Below, piece by piece: positions 17,792 through 26,276 of a stretch of DNA of 64,000 nt (positions are counted from its first letter, which is position 1; the number at the start of each line of letters is the position of its first letter). The stretch covers positions 30,323 to 94,322 of the forward strand of contig JANRJV010000004.1 in assembly GCA_033763795.1 (NCBI GenBank). The letters run 5' to 3'. The stretch comes from JAEUIV01 sp033763795 (lineage in GTDB: Bacteria; Planctomycetota; Phycisphaerae; Phycisphaerales; UBA1924). Under the pieces are notes generated by a model. The model made no database searches, was not told the origin of the DNA, and saw only the letters and a list, made by a program, of their open reading frames with translations. Both the position numbers and the translations under genes were made by a program.

Positions 17792-18637
17792 TTACTGGCG
17801 CGAAGCGACGGGCTCGCCGGCCTTCACGGGCTCGGCAACCTTCTCGCCCTTGCAGTGATCGCCGTCGTTCTGGCAGGGCTTGCCGTCGGCGCGGACGCCC
17901 GAGCCCTTGCAGCAGTTGGGATCCTTGGCGGCGACGTTCTGGACCTTCGCGCCGCTCTTGCAGCAGCCTGAAGCGCTGGAGACCTTCTCAACCTTGGCCT
18001 CGGCCTTGCCCTCGCCGCAGCCGGCTTCCTTCATGGAAGCGGCGCAGAACCCGGCATCAGCCTTGTAGAACATCGCGGGCATCACGACCGGGAAGCCCGA
18101 GCCCACCACGACCTGGCCACCCTTCTTGCTGCAGCCGCCCTCGCTCTTGGCGGCGACGGCCTTGGCCTTCGCGCCCGAAGCGCAGCAGCCGGACGACTTG
18201 GCGCTCGCAGTCTGGACAGCGCCCTCGGCGCCGCAGGCTTTGGCAACCTCGGCGGAGCAGCCGGACTTGTCGCTCGCAGTCTTGACTGCGCCCTCGGCGC
18301 CGCAGGCCTTGGCAACCTCGGCGGAGCAGCCGGACTTGGCGCTCTCGTTGTTCGAAGCGGCGACGACGTTCGCCTCAGCGGCGCAGCCGCCTTCCTTGTT
18401 CTTCGCGGCCGTCGCCTTCAGGGCGCAGCACGACTTCTTCTCGCCGGCTTCTTTGTTGGAAGCCTGGATCGCTTTGGCCTCGGCGGTGTCGGCGGTCTTA
18501 GCTTTCTCGCCGCAGCCGGCAACCATCGAACACAGGGTCTTGCCGGTCATACCCATGTACCCCGCAGCGCCCACGGCAGACATGCCGGCGACCGCGAGAA
18601 CACAGGACACGCAGGTGGCTCCCAGACGGCTGATCAT
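17792..18637 (-). CDS. Exported cysteine-rich repeat protein, function unknown
   Basis: ATG 18637 has AAGGAG six bases upstream (281 residues). The N-terminus is a plausible secretion signal (CVSCVLAVAGMSAVGAAGYMG). The rest is Ala/Lys/Gly/Ser-rich and carries about 20 further cysteines, mostly as G-C, C-C or A-C-G contexts. A 23-residue unit around SGCSAEVAKACGAEGAV is present twice in tandem, and similar units (SGCCASGAKAKAV, SGCCKSGAKVQNV) recur. Paired cysteines in a Lys-rich background suggest metal binding or a disulfide-linked envelope protein, but I recognise no family. It has its own terminator, and an inverted repeat lies in its upstream region. Confidence 0.8.
   Translation of the reverse strand: MISRLGATCVSCVLAVAGMSAVGAAGYMGMTGKTLCSMVAGCGEKAKTADTAEAKAIQASNKEAGEKKSCCALKATAAKNKEGGCAAEANVVAASNNESAKSGCSAEVAKACGAEGAVKTASDKSGCSAEVAKACGAEGAVQTASAKSSGCCASGAKAKAVAAKSEGGCSKKGGQVVVGSGFPVVMPAMFYKADAGFCAASMKEAGCGEGKAEAKVEKVSSASGCCKSGAKVQNVAAKDPNCCKGSGVRADGKPCQNDGDHCKGEKVAEPVKAGEPVASRQ
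18195..18332. repeat. Two 69-bp direct repeats inside the cysteine-rich gene
   Basis: Two adjacent 69-bp units (18195-18263 and 18264-18332) differ at only a few positions and encode the doubled 23-residue Cys motif. Copy number could change by slippage or recombination. Confidence 0.85.
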
Positions 18638-18767
18638 CACACACTCCTTGGTTCAAAGCAGCGGCCGACCAGCCGCCCAGATCGCACACGCGCGGCGGCG
18701 ACAACCCCGTCGCCACCTCCGACCAAATCTTTCAACCGCCTGATCGGCAGGCCGATTCCGCCATTCT

Positions 18768-18780
18768 TGCACTTTGTGCA
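18768..18780. promoter_or_regulatory. Perfect inverted repeat in the divergent region before the cysteine-rich gene
   Basis: TGCAC-TTT-GTGCA is a 13-bp perfect palindrome about 130 bp upstream of the cysteine-rich gene and 255 bp upstream of the divergent PEP-CTERM-like gene. It is a plausible operator. Apart from this the 399-bp intergenic region (18638-19036) holds no recognisable gene. Confidence 0.4.
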
Positions 18781-19036
18781 GCAAACTCAACCCTCATCAC
18801 CATCGGACTTTCCGGTTCCTCGCCCGCCGGCTCCCTCCGGAATCCGCCCGACACCGCCGCTCTCGTCCGAGAACCGCGCCGCATCGCCCGCAAACGCCGT
18901 GTGTTCGGTGTGTATTCGGTCGATTTGAGCCGGGGAATCTTGCACGCCCTCATCGACGTATCTGATGCTGGAGTCAGCAGCACATCTCCGCGACCGGACC
19001 GGGACATCCGGGTCGGCACGGAGGGGAGAAGAAAAC

Positions 19037-19825
19037 ATGAAAAGCAGCTTGTTCAGCGTCTCGATGCTCGCACTCGCCGCGGCCTCCGTCGCCGCGCCCG
19101 CCAGCGCAGGCTTCGTCTACATCAACTCGCCGCTCGTCCAGGGGCTCGACGCCCCCGGCTCGACCGTCGCGCAGGCGAAGTACCGGCTCTCGCACACCAA
19201 CTTCGATATCTCGCTCGACCGCGGCGCGGGCACCAACCCCGGCCAGTTCGTCTCGGCCAACCTCGGCAACAACAACGCCATCTCGGGCCGCGTCTTCCAG
19301 TTCACCCTCGAGCACACCGCCGGCAAGGGCTTCTCGTTCTCACTCGGCGCGCCCGGATCGCCCTTCTCGACCCCGGTCGCCTGGGGTTCCTTCGGCAAGG
19401 GCGCGGGTGTCGCCGAAGAGCTCGGCGGTGTCGCCCCCGGCGCGTCATTCAACAGCCTCGTGCTCGAGGCCCGCGCGTCGCGCAGCAACTCGTCCATGCA
19501 GTTCAGCGACCTGGAGTTCCTGAGCAAGGGCCTCACCATCGCCGACGGCTCGTTCGAGAGCGGCCTCGTCGGCCCCTCCACCTCGGGCAAGGGCGACGCC
19601 CCCGGCCTCTGGACGCAGGAGCTCTTCGCCGACACCGACCTCTCAAAGGTCAACTGGTCGCTCACCGGCCTGCTCCGCGGCGAGCGTGACGCCGGCGCGG
19701 GCGGCGATGAGACCGTCAAGTTCACCGTCGGCGCCCGCCAGAGCGCCGCGAGCGTTCCGACCACCGGGGCCGCCTCGCTCTTCCTCGTCGCGGGTGTGCT
19801 GAACCTCCGCCGCGCCCGCCGCTGA
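19037..19825 (+). CDS. Secreted protein with PEP-CTERM-like C-terminal sorting signal
   Basis: ATG 19037 follows a GAGGGGAGAAG ribosome-binding region and gives 262 residues. The signal peptide is MKSSLFSVSMLALAAASVAAPASA. The mature part is beta-rich, with NNAISGRVFQFTLEHTAGKGFSF, and has no recognised enzyme motif. The last 25 residues have the tripartite sorting architecture: VPTTGAA, then a hydrophobic stretch SLFLVAGVLNL, then RRARR at the end. This resembles the V-P-x-P-G-A variant of PEP-CTERM signals known from Phycisphaerae rather than the classic V-P-E-P. It is therefore a good candidate substrate of the exosortase at 10053-10988. Confidence 0.8.
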   Translation: MKSSLFSVSMLALAAASVAAPASAGFVYINSPLVQGLDAPGSTVAQAKYRLSHTNFDISLDRGAGTNPGQFVSANLGNNNAISGRVFQFTLEHTAGKGFSFSLGAPGSPFSTPVAWGSFGKGAGVAEELGGVAPGASFNSLVLEARASRSNSSMQFSDLEFLSKGLTIADGSFESGLVGPSTSGKGDAPGLWTQELFADTDLSKVNWSLTGLLRGERDAGAGGDETVKFTVGARQSAASVPTTGAASLFLVAGVLNLRRARR

Positions 19826-19987
19826 TTCCCGCTGAAGATCCCGCGCGGCGTGCGGCGCGCGACCGCCTTCGATTCTGACAGCCTGTGTGGCTCCTATGGG
19901 CTCGTCGGGGACAACACCCCGCCGGGCCCATTGCTTCTTTCGCGGATCGGAGCGACTCCGGGACGCTTCCGCCGCACGTGCGCCGGC

Positions 19988-21088
19988 TCAGCGGGCCGCC
20001 AGCGCGATCGCCAGCCGCTCCATCGCGTGCGCGATGGGCACGTGAGCGGCGACATGCCGCTCCGCCTGCTCGACCGCCTCGAGCGAGGCCAGCAGCCGAT
20101 CAACACGGTCCCGGTCGATCTTCTCCGCGGCGCCGCTCGCGGCTCGGAGCCCGCGCCGCTGCCGCTCGGCGAGGAGCGCCAGCAGATGCCGCGTCCCCGC
20201 GAGATTCGCCGCTTCCTTGCTGGCGTTCTCGTGCGCCTTCACCCAGCCCTGCGCCCAGTCGTCCACCAGCTTCGCGAGCGTGACGCCCATGCCCGGCGTG
20301 AACGAGCCCCGATCGGCCGACGCGAGCATGGGCTCGAGCGTGCGCGACCACTCGTACATCCCCCCCTCCACCGCGCGCTGGGCCATGCCCGGCGAGCCGC
20401 CCGCGAAGTCCATAAGCCACTCGCGCTCAGCCCCCGACACGTCCAGCCCGCTCCGCTTGAACCAGGCCTCCATCGCCGCCCGGTCGAGCGAGCCGAAGAC
20501 CACGCGCTGGCAGCGACTGCGGATCGTCGGCAGCAGCATCTCCTCCGCGGAGGTCACCAGGATGATCACGGAGCCGGGGGGCGGCTCCTCCAGCGTCTTG
20601 AGCAGCGAATTCTGCACCGGCGCGTTCCGCGGCGAGGGGTCCAGCAGCTCCGCCTCGTCCACGATGAACACCTTCGCCGCCAGGCCCCCCGGCAGCGATG
20701 ACGCCCGCGCGATGGGCCTGAGCAACCGCTCTTCGATGACCTGCCGGGGAATGGTCAGGAGCTTGCGGTCCCGCGTCTTCTTGTCGTCGGAGAAGCGGGC
20801 CAGCTCCTTGGTGATGACATGCAGGTCCGGGTGTGAGCCCTGCGCGATCAGCCGCTGCACCTGGCTGTCCGGATCGGGCTCCAACTCGCCCGAGAGCGTG
20901 GGCCCGGTCGACGGGTCGAGCAGCGCCGCGGCGAAGGCGTCGGCGGCTGTCCGCTTCCCGACCCCCTGCGGACCTGAAAAGATCCACGCGTGATGCACCC
21001 GCCCCGCCGACAACGCGGCCCGCAATGTGGCGACGGCGTGGTCCTGGCCCAACACCCCAGACAAGCTCGGCGCCGCTCGTTCGCTCAC
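19988..21088 (-). CDS. holB: DNA polymerase III delta' subunit (clamp-loader AAA+ protein)
   Basis: The start is GTG 21088, 6 nt after TATGGT, giving 366 residues. It has GVLGQDHAVATLRAALSAGRVHHAW, Walker A GPQGVGKRT, a Walker B-like KVFIVDEAELL, the LLKTLEEPPPG segment and the SRC sensor motif in TIRSRCQRVVF, all typical of delta'/gamma clamp-loader proteins. The usual zinc-binding cysteine cluster after the P-loop is absent; that stretch (DPSTGPTLSGELEPDPDSQ) contains no Cys. The family helps load the sliding clamp in replication. No tmk gene is adjacent. Confidence 0.9.
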   Translation of the reverse strand: MSERAAPSLSGVLGQDHAVATLRAALSAGRVHHAWIFSGPQGVGKRTAADAFAAALLDPSTGPTLSGELEPDPDSQVQRLIAQGSHPDLHVITKELARFSDDKKTRDRKLLTIPRQVIEERLLRPIARASSLPGGLAAKVFIVDEAELLDPSPRNAPVQNSLLKTLEEPPPGSVIILVTSAEEMLLPTIRSRCQRVVFGSLDRAAMEAWFKRSGLDVSGAEREWLMDFAGGSPGMAQRAVEGGMYEWSRTLEPMLASADRGSFTPGMGVTLAKLVDDWAQGWVKAHENASKEAANLAGTRHLLALLAERQRRGLRAASGAAEKIDRDRVDRLLASLEAVEQAERHVAAHVPIAHAMERLAIALAAR

Positions 21089-21094
21089 CGCCGC

Positions 21095-21100
21095 ACCATA
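21095..21100 (-). promoter_or_regulatory. -10 element of holB
   Basis: TATGGT on the minus strand, 6 nt before GTG 21088, with no Shine-Dalgarno sequence. Confidence 0.55.
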
Positions 21101-21512
21101 CCGGACCGCGAGTCGACACCCCCCCGCACCGTTCGGGGCTTCCGCGGGCGCATGCACGCCCGCGACGCGCCGCCCGCAACGCCCGCGCAGAGCCGTCCGC
21201 GACGCACGCGCCGCCGCACCGCGCTCCGTTCGCGCGAGCCGGGCCCCGCCGCCCGCGCAGAGCCGTACGCGCCCCGCCTGCCGCACCGCCGGCGCTCCAT
21301 ACCGGCGGCCGCTGCACCAGACAGCGCGCCGACTGCTCGCGGCAGATCGCTCCCGTCCGCCGCCTCTCTCGCTCAGCGCCCCGCTTGCTCTCTCTCTTCT
21401 CCCAAAGGCGGCGCCGGACGCCTCCAACTGCTTCCGAAGAATCTTCGAACGCTCCAGCGCGGTCGCAGGTCGCGCCGGGTGCGCCCGATCCGTCACACCT
21501 CTGATCGCCTGG
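21101..21512. other. Intergenic stretch without a supported gene
   Basis: About 410 bp between the holB promoter and the next gene are open in several frames on both strands, but the products are Arg/Ala/Pro-rich with no motif, no ribosome-binding site and no family resemblance. I see no RNA gene. A segment around 21160-21300 has repeated CGCCCGC and CGCGCAGAGCC words, including two copies of CGCGCAGAGCCGT. Confidence 0.5.
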
Positions 21513-22208
21513 TCACGCCGCCGCTTCGCGCGATGGCGCTCCGCTCCGCGGCGATGTCTCACCGCGGCCCACAAACTCAAGTCGCTCCAGCAGACGCCCC
21601 GTCACCCGGTCGTGCCGCAACCCCGTCGACTCCACTGAGGACAGCAGCTCCGCGAAGCGCACGACGCGGGCAAACCGGGGCTCCAGCGCCAGTTGCCACA
21701 GCACGATCGCGGTGTCCAGCGAGTCGCCGATCATCCCCGCGTGAGTCTCGACCCCGTCGTCCTCAGCCCGGCTCTGCGCCAGATGCAGCGCGTGCAAGCC
21801 CTCATGAGCGGCGCGCTCGATCGCCTCCGCCAGTTCCGCGGAAACGGGCCCCTTGCCCGCACCCAGCGCCGGCCCGCGCCCGCCGGGCAACGAGGCCACC
21901 TGATCGCGCAGCGCCAGCAGCGCCGCCACAGCCACGGCGGTCGACCCGGGAGAGCCGAAACCGCCCCGCCGCGACTGGCTCGCCAGCAGATGGTCGACCA
22001 GCACGAGAGACAGGGGCGTCGGCTTGTAGGTCAGTTGAACCACCCGCTGCAGCGCCAGGCCCAGCCCCGCCGCTTCCAATGATCCGGCCTCGGAAAGCCT
22101 GAGCCGGACCCGCAGCGGCAACGGACGACCCCCCCGCTGCGCTTCATCGAGCAACCGGGCGTACTCGCCCGCTTCCGCCAGCCGTGCCATCCTCGGAAAA
22201 TTGACCAT
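21513..22208 (-). CDS. Hypothetical protein with prenyltransferase/cyclase-like repeat motif
   Basis: ATG 22208 is preceded by AGGGAG and gives 231 residues. The segment LVDHLLASQSRRGGFG followed by STAVAVAALLALRDQ resembles the Q-x-x-x-GGFG...T-x-x-A-L repeat of terpenoid cyclase and prenyltransferase alpha-toroids, but the catalytic motifs of those enzymes are not seen and the protein is too short for the full fold. A further helix (SLDTAIVLWQLALEPRFARVV) may be another repeat. The function is unknown. It has a clear consensus promoter with a roughly 50-nt leader, unlike many genes here. Confidence 0.65.
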   Translation of the reverse strand: MVNFPRMARLAEAGEYARLLDEAQRGGRPLPLRVRLRLSEAGSLEAAGLGLALQRVVQLTYKPTPLSLVLVDHLLASQSRRGGFGSPGSTAVAVAALLALRDQVASLPGGRGPALGAGKGPVSAELAEAIERAAHEGLHALHLAQSRAEDDGVETHAGMIGDSLDTAIVLWQLALEPRFARVVRFAELLSSVESTGLRHDRVTGRLLERLEFVGRGETSPRSGAPSREAAA

Positions 22209-22262
22209 GACGCACTCCCTGCCGTCGTGAGGCTGACCCTCAATCGGGTCCTGTACGGTATG

Positions 22263-22291
22263 AGTATGATTGGATCCTGATAGGGTGTCAA
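22263..22291 (-). promoter_or_regulatory. Sigma-70-type promoter of the repeat-motif hypothetical gene
   Basis: Minus strand: TTGACA (22286-22291), 17-bp spacer, CATACT (22263-22268). The start site would lie near 22256, about 48 nt before the ATG. The other half of this 299-bp divergent region (22292-22507) shows nothing else clear. Confidence 0.75.
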
Positions 22292-22507
22292 GGAAGTTGA
22301 TCGGATTTTGTTTGCATTGTCCCCCGCCGCCCTGATACCCCATCTCCGGCAGGGCCATTCCGCCCGCGGGCACCACCCAGCGACGCAGAACGCATGCGGC
22401 GTGTACAACCCTTACCGGGCTTCACACCACAGGCGCCTCGCGGCTGCTTCCCACGCTCGCACAGGCGGCCCGGACAGTCAGCCACCCCGGCACGGAACAC
22501 ATCCCAC

Positions 22508-23215
22508 ATGCAATACGACCAGCCGCAGCACGACCCATACGACCAGGGCGACATGATCGATGACCGTCCCGAGGCTCGGACGAACACGCTGGGAGTGGTC
22601 GGGCTGGTGCTCTCGTTCTGCATCTCGCCCGTCGGGCTGCTCGTCAGCCTGGTGGCGCTCAGCCGCCGCCCGCGGGGCTTCGCCGTCGCCGGCGTGATCG
22701 TGGGCCTGGTCGGCACGATCGTGTGGGGCATCGGAGCCCTGCTGGCCGCCAGCGCCTGGGCCTACGGCCCGGCGATGTTCAAGACGCTCGGCGACTTCAC
22801 CGTCATCCAGCAGCGGCTGACGGTGTACGCCGCGAACAACAACGGCGCTCCAGCTCCCGATCTCACGACCGCGGGCGTTCCGGGCGACGCGCTCGTGGAC
22901 CACTGGGGCACGCCCTACGTCTTCACGCCCGGCGCGAGCGGCACATGGACAATCCAGATCGCCGGCCCCGACCGCACGCTCGACACCGCCGACGATGCGC
23001 GGCTGAGCGGAACAATGTCGCAGGCCGAGATCGGTCGCGCCATCACTCCCATGATCGAAGCGGCCGGCGCGTCCCGCGCCGCAGGCAGCGCGACCCAGCC
23101 CGCCCCGGCCCCCAGCACGTCCCCCGATCCCGCCGATCCCGCCGGCGCCGCACCGGACGCGCCGCCCGCGAGCTCCGACCCGCCGCCGCCTCAGCCTCCG
23201 GCGTCCCAGCCTTGA
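22508..23215 (+). CDS. DUF4190-like membrane protein with pseudopilin-like C-terminal segment
   Basis: This 235-residue protein has an acidic N-terminus, a two-helix hydrophobic unit (LGVVGLVLSFCISPVGLLVSLVALSRRPRG split by G-x-P, then FAVAGVIVGLVGTIVWGIGALL) of the DUF4190 kind, and a soluble domain. There DHWGTPYVFTPGASGTWTIQ...AGPDRTLDTADD resembles the C-terminal part of GspG/type II pseudopilins (D-x-W-G-x-P-Y ... G-x-D-x-x-x-x-T-x-D-D). A Pro/Ala-rich tail follows. The next gene downstream is a paralogue with the same architecture. I infer a membrane-tethered cell-surface role; nothing more specific is supported. Confidence 0.8.
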   Translation: MQYDQPQHDPYDQGDMIDDRPEARTNTLGVVGLVLSFCISPVGLLVSLVALSRRPRGFAVAGVIVGLVGTIVWGIGALLAASAWAYGPAMFKTLGDFTVIQQRLTVYAANNNGAPAPDLTTAGVPGDALVDHWGTPYVFTPGASGTWTIQIAGPDRTLDTADDARLSGTMSQAEIGRAITPMIEAAGASRAAGSATQPAPAPSTSPDPADPAGAAPDAPPASSDPPPPQPPASQP

Positions 23216-23369
23216 CCGTTCCGAGCCCGCTGCATCGGAATCGCTGCCTGTTTCGTCCGCCAGAGCCCGCCGGAAGAGTGCGCCGCGAAAGCAACCCGGC
23301 CAACCCCCGAATGAGATGACGGATGCACGCCGTGCCCCGCACGCGCGCATCCGTGTGGAGGATCTCGCG

Positions 23370-24080
23370 ATGGACAACGTTCAGAATCGCAGCAACGGCC
23401 TGGGTCTCGCCGGCTTCATCGTCTCGCTCATCGGCCTGTGCGCCGGCGGCCTGCTCAGCCCGATCGGACTGATCATGAGCCTGTTCGCGATCGGACGCGA
23501 GCCGCGCGGCTTCGCCATCGCCGGCGTTGTCATCGGATTCATCGGGACGTGCGGCGGGGCGATCGCCGCTCTGTTCTTCAGCGTTGCGATCGCGGTGGCA
23601 CTCGCCGCCGCGGGCTTCACCGCCGCCGCCGGGGCCATCGGCTCCATGGGCGGGCCCGCGTTCCAGTCGCAGATCGAGATGGCCGTCCTCGCCGCGAACC
23701 TCGAGGCGTATCGAACCCAGCACAACGCCTACCCCGCGACGCTCGCCGAAGGAACCACGCGACTGGACGCGAACTCATCGCTGCGCCTCGACGCGTGGGA
23801 CAAGCCCTACGTCTACGAGCTCGTCGAGCCCACGCGCTTCGTCCTCTTCTCGATGGGGCCCGACGGCGTCGCGCACACGTCGGACGACATCGTCCTGGGC
23901 GAGAAGCCGCAGCTCGCGCCGCCGGCCGCGCAGCCCGCACCGGCCCCGGCGACCCCCGCCCAGCAGACGGACCCCAGCGAAGCGCCCCAGAGCGACCCCG
24001 ACAGCGAGTCCGACAGCGACACGGAGCAGCCCGAGCAGCCCGGCGACTCCGAGCCCGCCCCGGCCCAGCCTCCGGTGTGA
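23370..24080 (+). CDS. DUF4190-like membrane protein, paralogue of the preceding gene
   Basis: The start at 23370 is preferred because GTGGAGGA lies eight bases upstream (236 residues); an in-frame ATG at 23316 has no such site. It shares with its neighbour the helical hairpin (GLAGFIVSLIGLCAGG, SPIGLIMSLFAIGREPRG, FAIAGVVIGFIGTCGG). Its C-terminal segment LDAWDKPYVYELVEP...FSMGPDGVAHTSDDIVLG has the pseudopilin-like pattern with the final D-D pair. The tail is rich in Pro, Ala, Asp, Glu and Ser. The two genes are separated by about 150 bp and probably arose by tandem duplication. Confidence 0.8.
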   Translation: MDNVQNRSNGLGLAGFIVSLIGLCAGGLLSPIGLIMSLFAIGREPRGFAIAGVVIGFIGTCGGAIAALFFSVAIAVALAAAGFTAAAGAIGSMGGPAFQSQIEMAVLAANLEAYRTQHNAYPATLAEGTTRLDANSSLRLDAWDKPYVYELVEPTRFVLFSMGPDGVAHTSDDIVLGEKPQLAPPAAQPAPAPATPAQQTDPSEAPQSDPDSESDSDTEQPEQPGDSEPAPAQPPV

Positions 24081-24102
24081 GAACTCGGGCCGGCTCGAGC
24101 GC

Positions 24103-24897
24103 TCAGCCCCTGCGCAGGACCAGCATGACCGAGCGAAGCGGGCCTGTGAACAGGCGGTCGCTCGCGCGCTGCAGCCGCATGAGCTCGCGCAGCGCGCCCC
24201 GCAGCTCGGGCCGCTGGCGCGCCAGCATGGCGCACCGTGGCTTGAGCAGCCGCTGATACGTCGCGCACTGTCTGCCCGCTTCGCGGCGCGGCATGGTCCG
24301 CCGCAGCACGACGCTGTCGCCCCACCGCTCCGCCCGCCGCGCCAGCTCGCTCGCGAGCGGGAACCGCCTCCCGATGGGCGAGCGCGGGTCCCCCGCGACG
24401 TCATCCACCAGCATCAGCCCGCCCGGCCGAACGCACCGGCGAAGCAGGGGCACCGCGCGCTCGATCGGGAACAGGTTGAGCATCACCGCCGCGTCGTAGC
24501 GCGCGGGCGGCACGCCGCGCGCGTCGCCCATGACAAACCGGCACCGTCCCGACACGCCCGCCCGGCGCGCCGCGCTGCGCGCCTCCTCGATGAACGGGCC
24601 GTACGCGTCGATTCCGTTCACGCGGCAGCCGAGCCGCCGCGCCAGCTCCACCGACAGCGCGCCCTTGCCGCACGCCAACTCCAGAACCCTTGCGCCCGGC
24701 GCCAGTCCCGCGCGGACGAGCAGCGCGACCGAAGGCCCAGGCTGACAGCCCAGCGTCGTCAGCGGATCGAACACGCGGTCCAGCACGCCGCGCAGCGACG
24801 CCGGCGCATCCAGCGAGCGAGCGATCACGCGCGCGGGGACGGCGGACGCCCGCTGGGCCCCGTCCGCCGGCCGCTCTTGCAAGGGCTTCAGGGGCAC
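24103..24897 (-). CDS. Class I SAM-dependent methyltransferase
   Basis: I start this at GTG 24897, which overlaps the end of the upstream repeat-protein gene by ten bases; 264 residues. The SAM-binding motif I is clear (GARVLELACGKGALSVELA), followed by the acidic end of strand 2 (NGIDAYGPFIEEA), FVMGDARG and YDAAVMLNLFPIERAVPLLRRCVRPGGLML. The family methylates small molecules or macromolecules; the substrate is unknown. The start is uncertain, because the open frame continues upstream into the neighbouring gene. The overlap suggests co-expression with the upstream FG-GAP gene. Confidence 0.8.
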   Translation of the reverse strand: MPLKPLQERPADGAQRASAVPARVIARSLDAPASLRGVLDRVFDPLTTLGCQPGPSVALLVRAGLAPGARVLELACGKGALSVELARRLGCRVNGIDAYGPFIEEARSAARRAGVSGRCRFVMGDARGVPPARYDAAVMLNLFPIERAVPLLRRCVRPGGLMLVDDVAGDPRSPIGRRFPLASELARRAERWGDSVVLRRTMPRREAGRQCATYQRLLKPRCAMLARQRPELRGALRELMRLQRASDRLFTGPLRSVMLVLRRG

Positions 24898-26276
24898 GAG
24901 CCGCCGAATGACCGCAGAACCTCCGTGATGTCCGCGAAGTTGACGGCCCCGTTTCCGTCGGCGTCGCCCGCGCACGGGTCGGGGATCGCCGCGCTGACGA
25001 AGAGCTTTGCATGCCCGGCGTTGGGGAACGTCGTGTCCGCCTGATTGGCGCCGACGATCAGGTCCGCCAGCCCGTCCTGATTGATGTCGCCCGCGCCGGC
25101 GACGGCCCGGCCGAAGTTGTCCCCCGCGGCGTCTCCATTGAACGTGTACAGCACCGCACCGTCCGCCCCCGAGAAGACCCGCGCGCTGCCGGAATCGACG
25201 CCCGTGTTGTCATCCAGCGGCGCGCCGACGATCGCGTCCTGGAACCCGTCGCCGTTGACGTCGCCCGCCGCCGCGACGGCGAACCCGAGATTGTCAAAGG
25301 CGGAGTCGCCCCGGAACTCGCGGAGAATCACCCCGCTGGCGACCGAGATGATGTACGCGGCCCCGGCGCCGCTCGCGGCCGCGTCGTTCTGCGGCGCGCC
25401 CACCAGCACGTCCTCGGACGCGTCGCCGTTGAGATCGCCCGCCCCGGAGACCGCGCTGCCGAACTGATCACCCGCCTGCAGCCCCCGCAGCGTCCGGATC
25501 GTGTCCCCCGTCGCGCCGGAGAAGACGCGCGCCATGCCCGCGTCGTTGCCCCCCACATCCGCGAACCGAGCGCCCACGATGTAGTCGGGCACCGTGTCGC
25601 CGTCGACGTCCCCCACCGCGCTCACCGATGCGCCGAACTGATCGCCCGCGGCGTCGCCCGTCATCGTGCGGAGAAGGCTCCCGTCCGCGCCGGAGTAGAT
25701 GCGCGCCGCCCCCGCGTTGGCCCCGCCCGCGTCGTTCAGAGGCAGGCCCACAAGCACATCATCGAACCCGTCGGCGTCGACATCGCCCACCCCGCTCACC
25801 GACGAGCCGAACGTGTCGCCGGTGGGGTCGCCGGTCAGAGTCCGCAGCAACTGCCCGGTGAGGCCGGAATAGATGTTCACCGCTCCGTTCCCCCCCGAGA
25901 CGAACGGCGCGCCGATCAGAATGTCCGGCGCGCCGTCGTTGTTGACGTCTCCGGCGCTGCTGACCGAGAAGCCCAGCCGATGCCCGGGCGCCTGCCCGAA
26001 GAAGAAGAACAGCGGCAGCCCCGTCTTGCCCGAGATCGCCCGCGCGCTCCCCGCGCTCGCACCGTTGGTCGGGTCCAGCACGATCCCGATCAGGAGATCG
26101 CTCACGCCGTCCGCGTTGATGTCGCCCAGGCTCGCCACGGAGTAGCCGAAGAACTCACCCGGGAAGTCCCCGGTGAACGGGTACATCGGGACGTGCACCG
26201 CCCCGGCGGACGCCCCCCCCGTCACGAGCCCCGCAGCGACCAGCGACACCATCCCCGTCCCAGCACGAATCTTCAT
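24888..26276 (-). CDS. Secreted FG-GAP (integrin-like) repeat protein with dockerin-like C-terminus
   Basis: ATG 26276 has GGAGAG upstream and opens a signal peptide (MKIRAGTGMVSLVAAGLVTGGASA); 462 residues. About seven beta-propeller repeats follow with the pattern FGxSVSxxGDVDxDGxxDxxVGAP, each with a DxDxDG calcium loop, interleaved with SGATG/SGADG turns. The last 30 residues form a short EF-hand/dockerin-like unit (GDADGNGAVNFADITEVL) and finish with Cys-Pro. FG-GAP propellers are extracellular binding or structural domains. The same type of tail closes three other genes between 28792 and 33514. Confidence 0.88.
   Translation of the reverse strand: MKIRAGTGMVSLVAAGLVTGGASAGAVHVPMYPFTGDFPGEFFGYSVASLGDINADGVSDLLIGIVLDPTNGASAGSARAISGKTGLPLFFFFGQAPGHRLGFSVSSAGDVNNDGAPDILIGAPFVSGGNGAVNIYSGLTGQLLRTLTGDPTGDTFGSSVSGVGDVDADGFDDVLVGLPLNDAGGANAGAARIYSGADGSLLRTMTGDAAGDQFGASVSAVGDVDGDTVPDYIVGARFADVGGNDAGMARVFSGATGDTIRTLRGLQAGDQFGSAVSGAGDLNGDASEDVLVGAPQNDAAASGAGAAYIISVASGVILREFRGDSAFDNLGFAVAAAGDVNGDGFQDAIVGAPLDDNTGVDSGSARVFSGADGAVLYTFNGDAAGDNFGRAVAGAGDINQDGLADLIVGANQADTTFPNAGHAKLFVSAAIPDPCAGDADGNGAVNFADITEVLRSFGGSCP

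Noticed and set aside
21027..21638. Plus-strand open frame upstream of holB
   Set aside because: Arg/Pro/Ala-rich, no start signal, and it overlaps the holB start and the gene at 21513.
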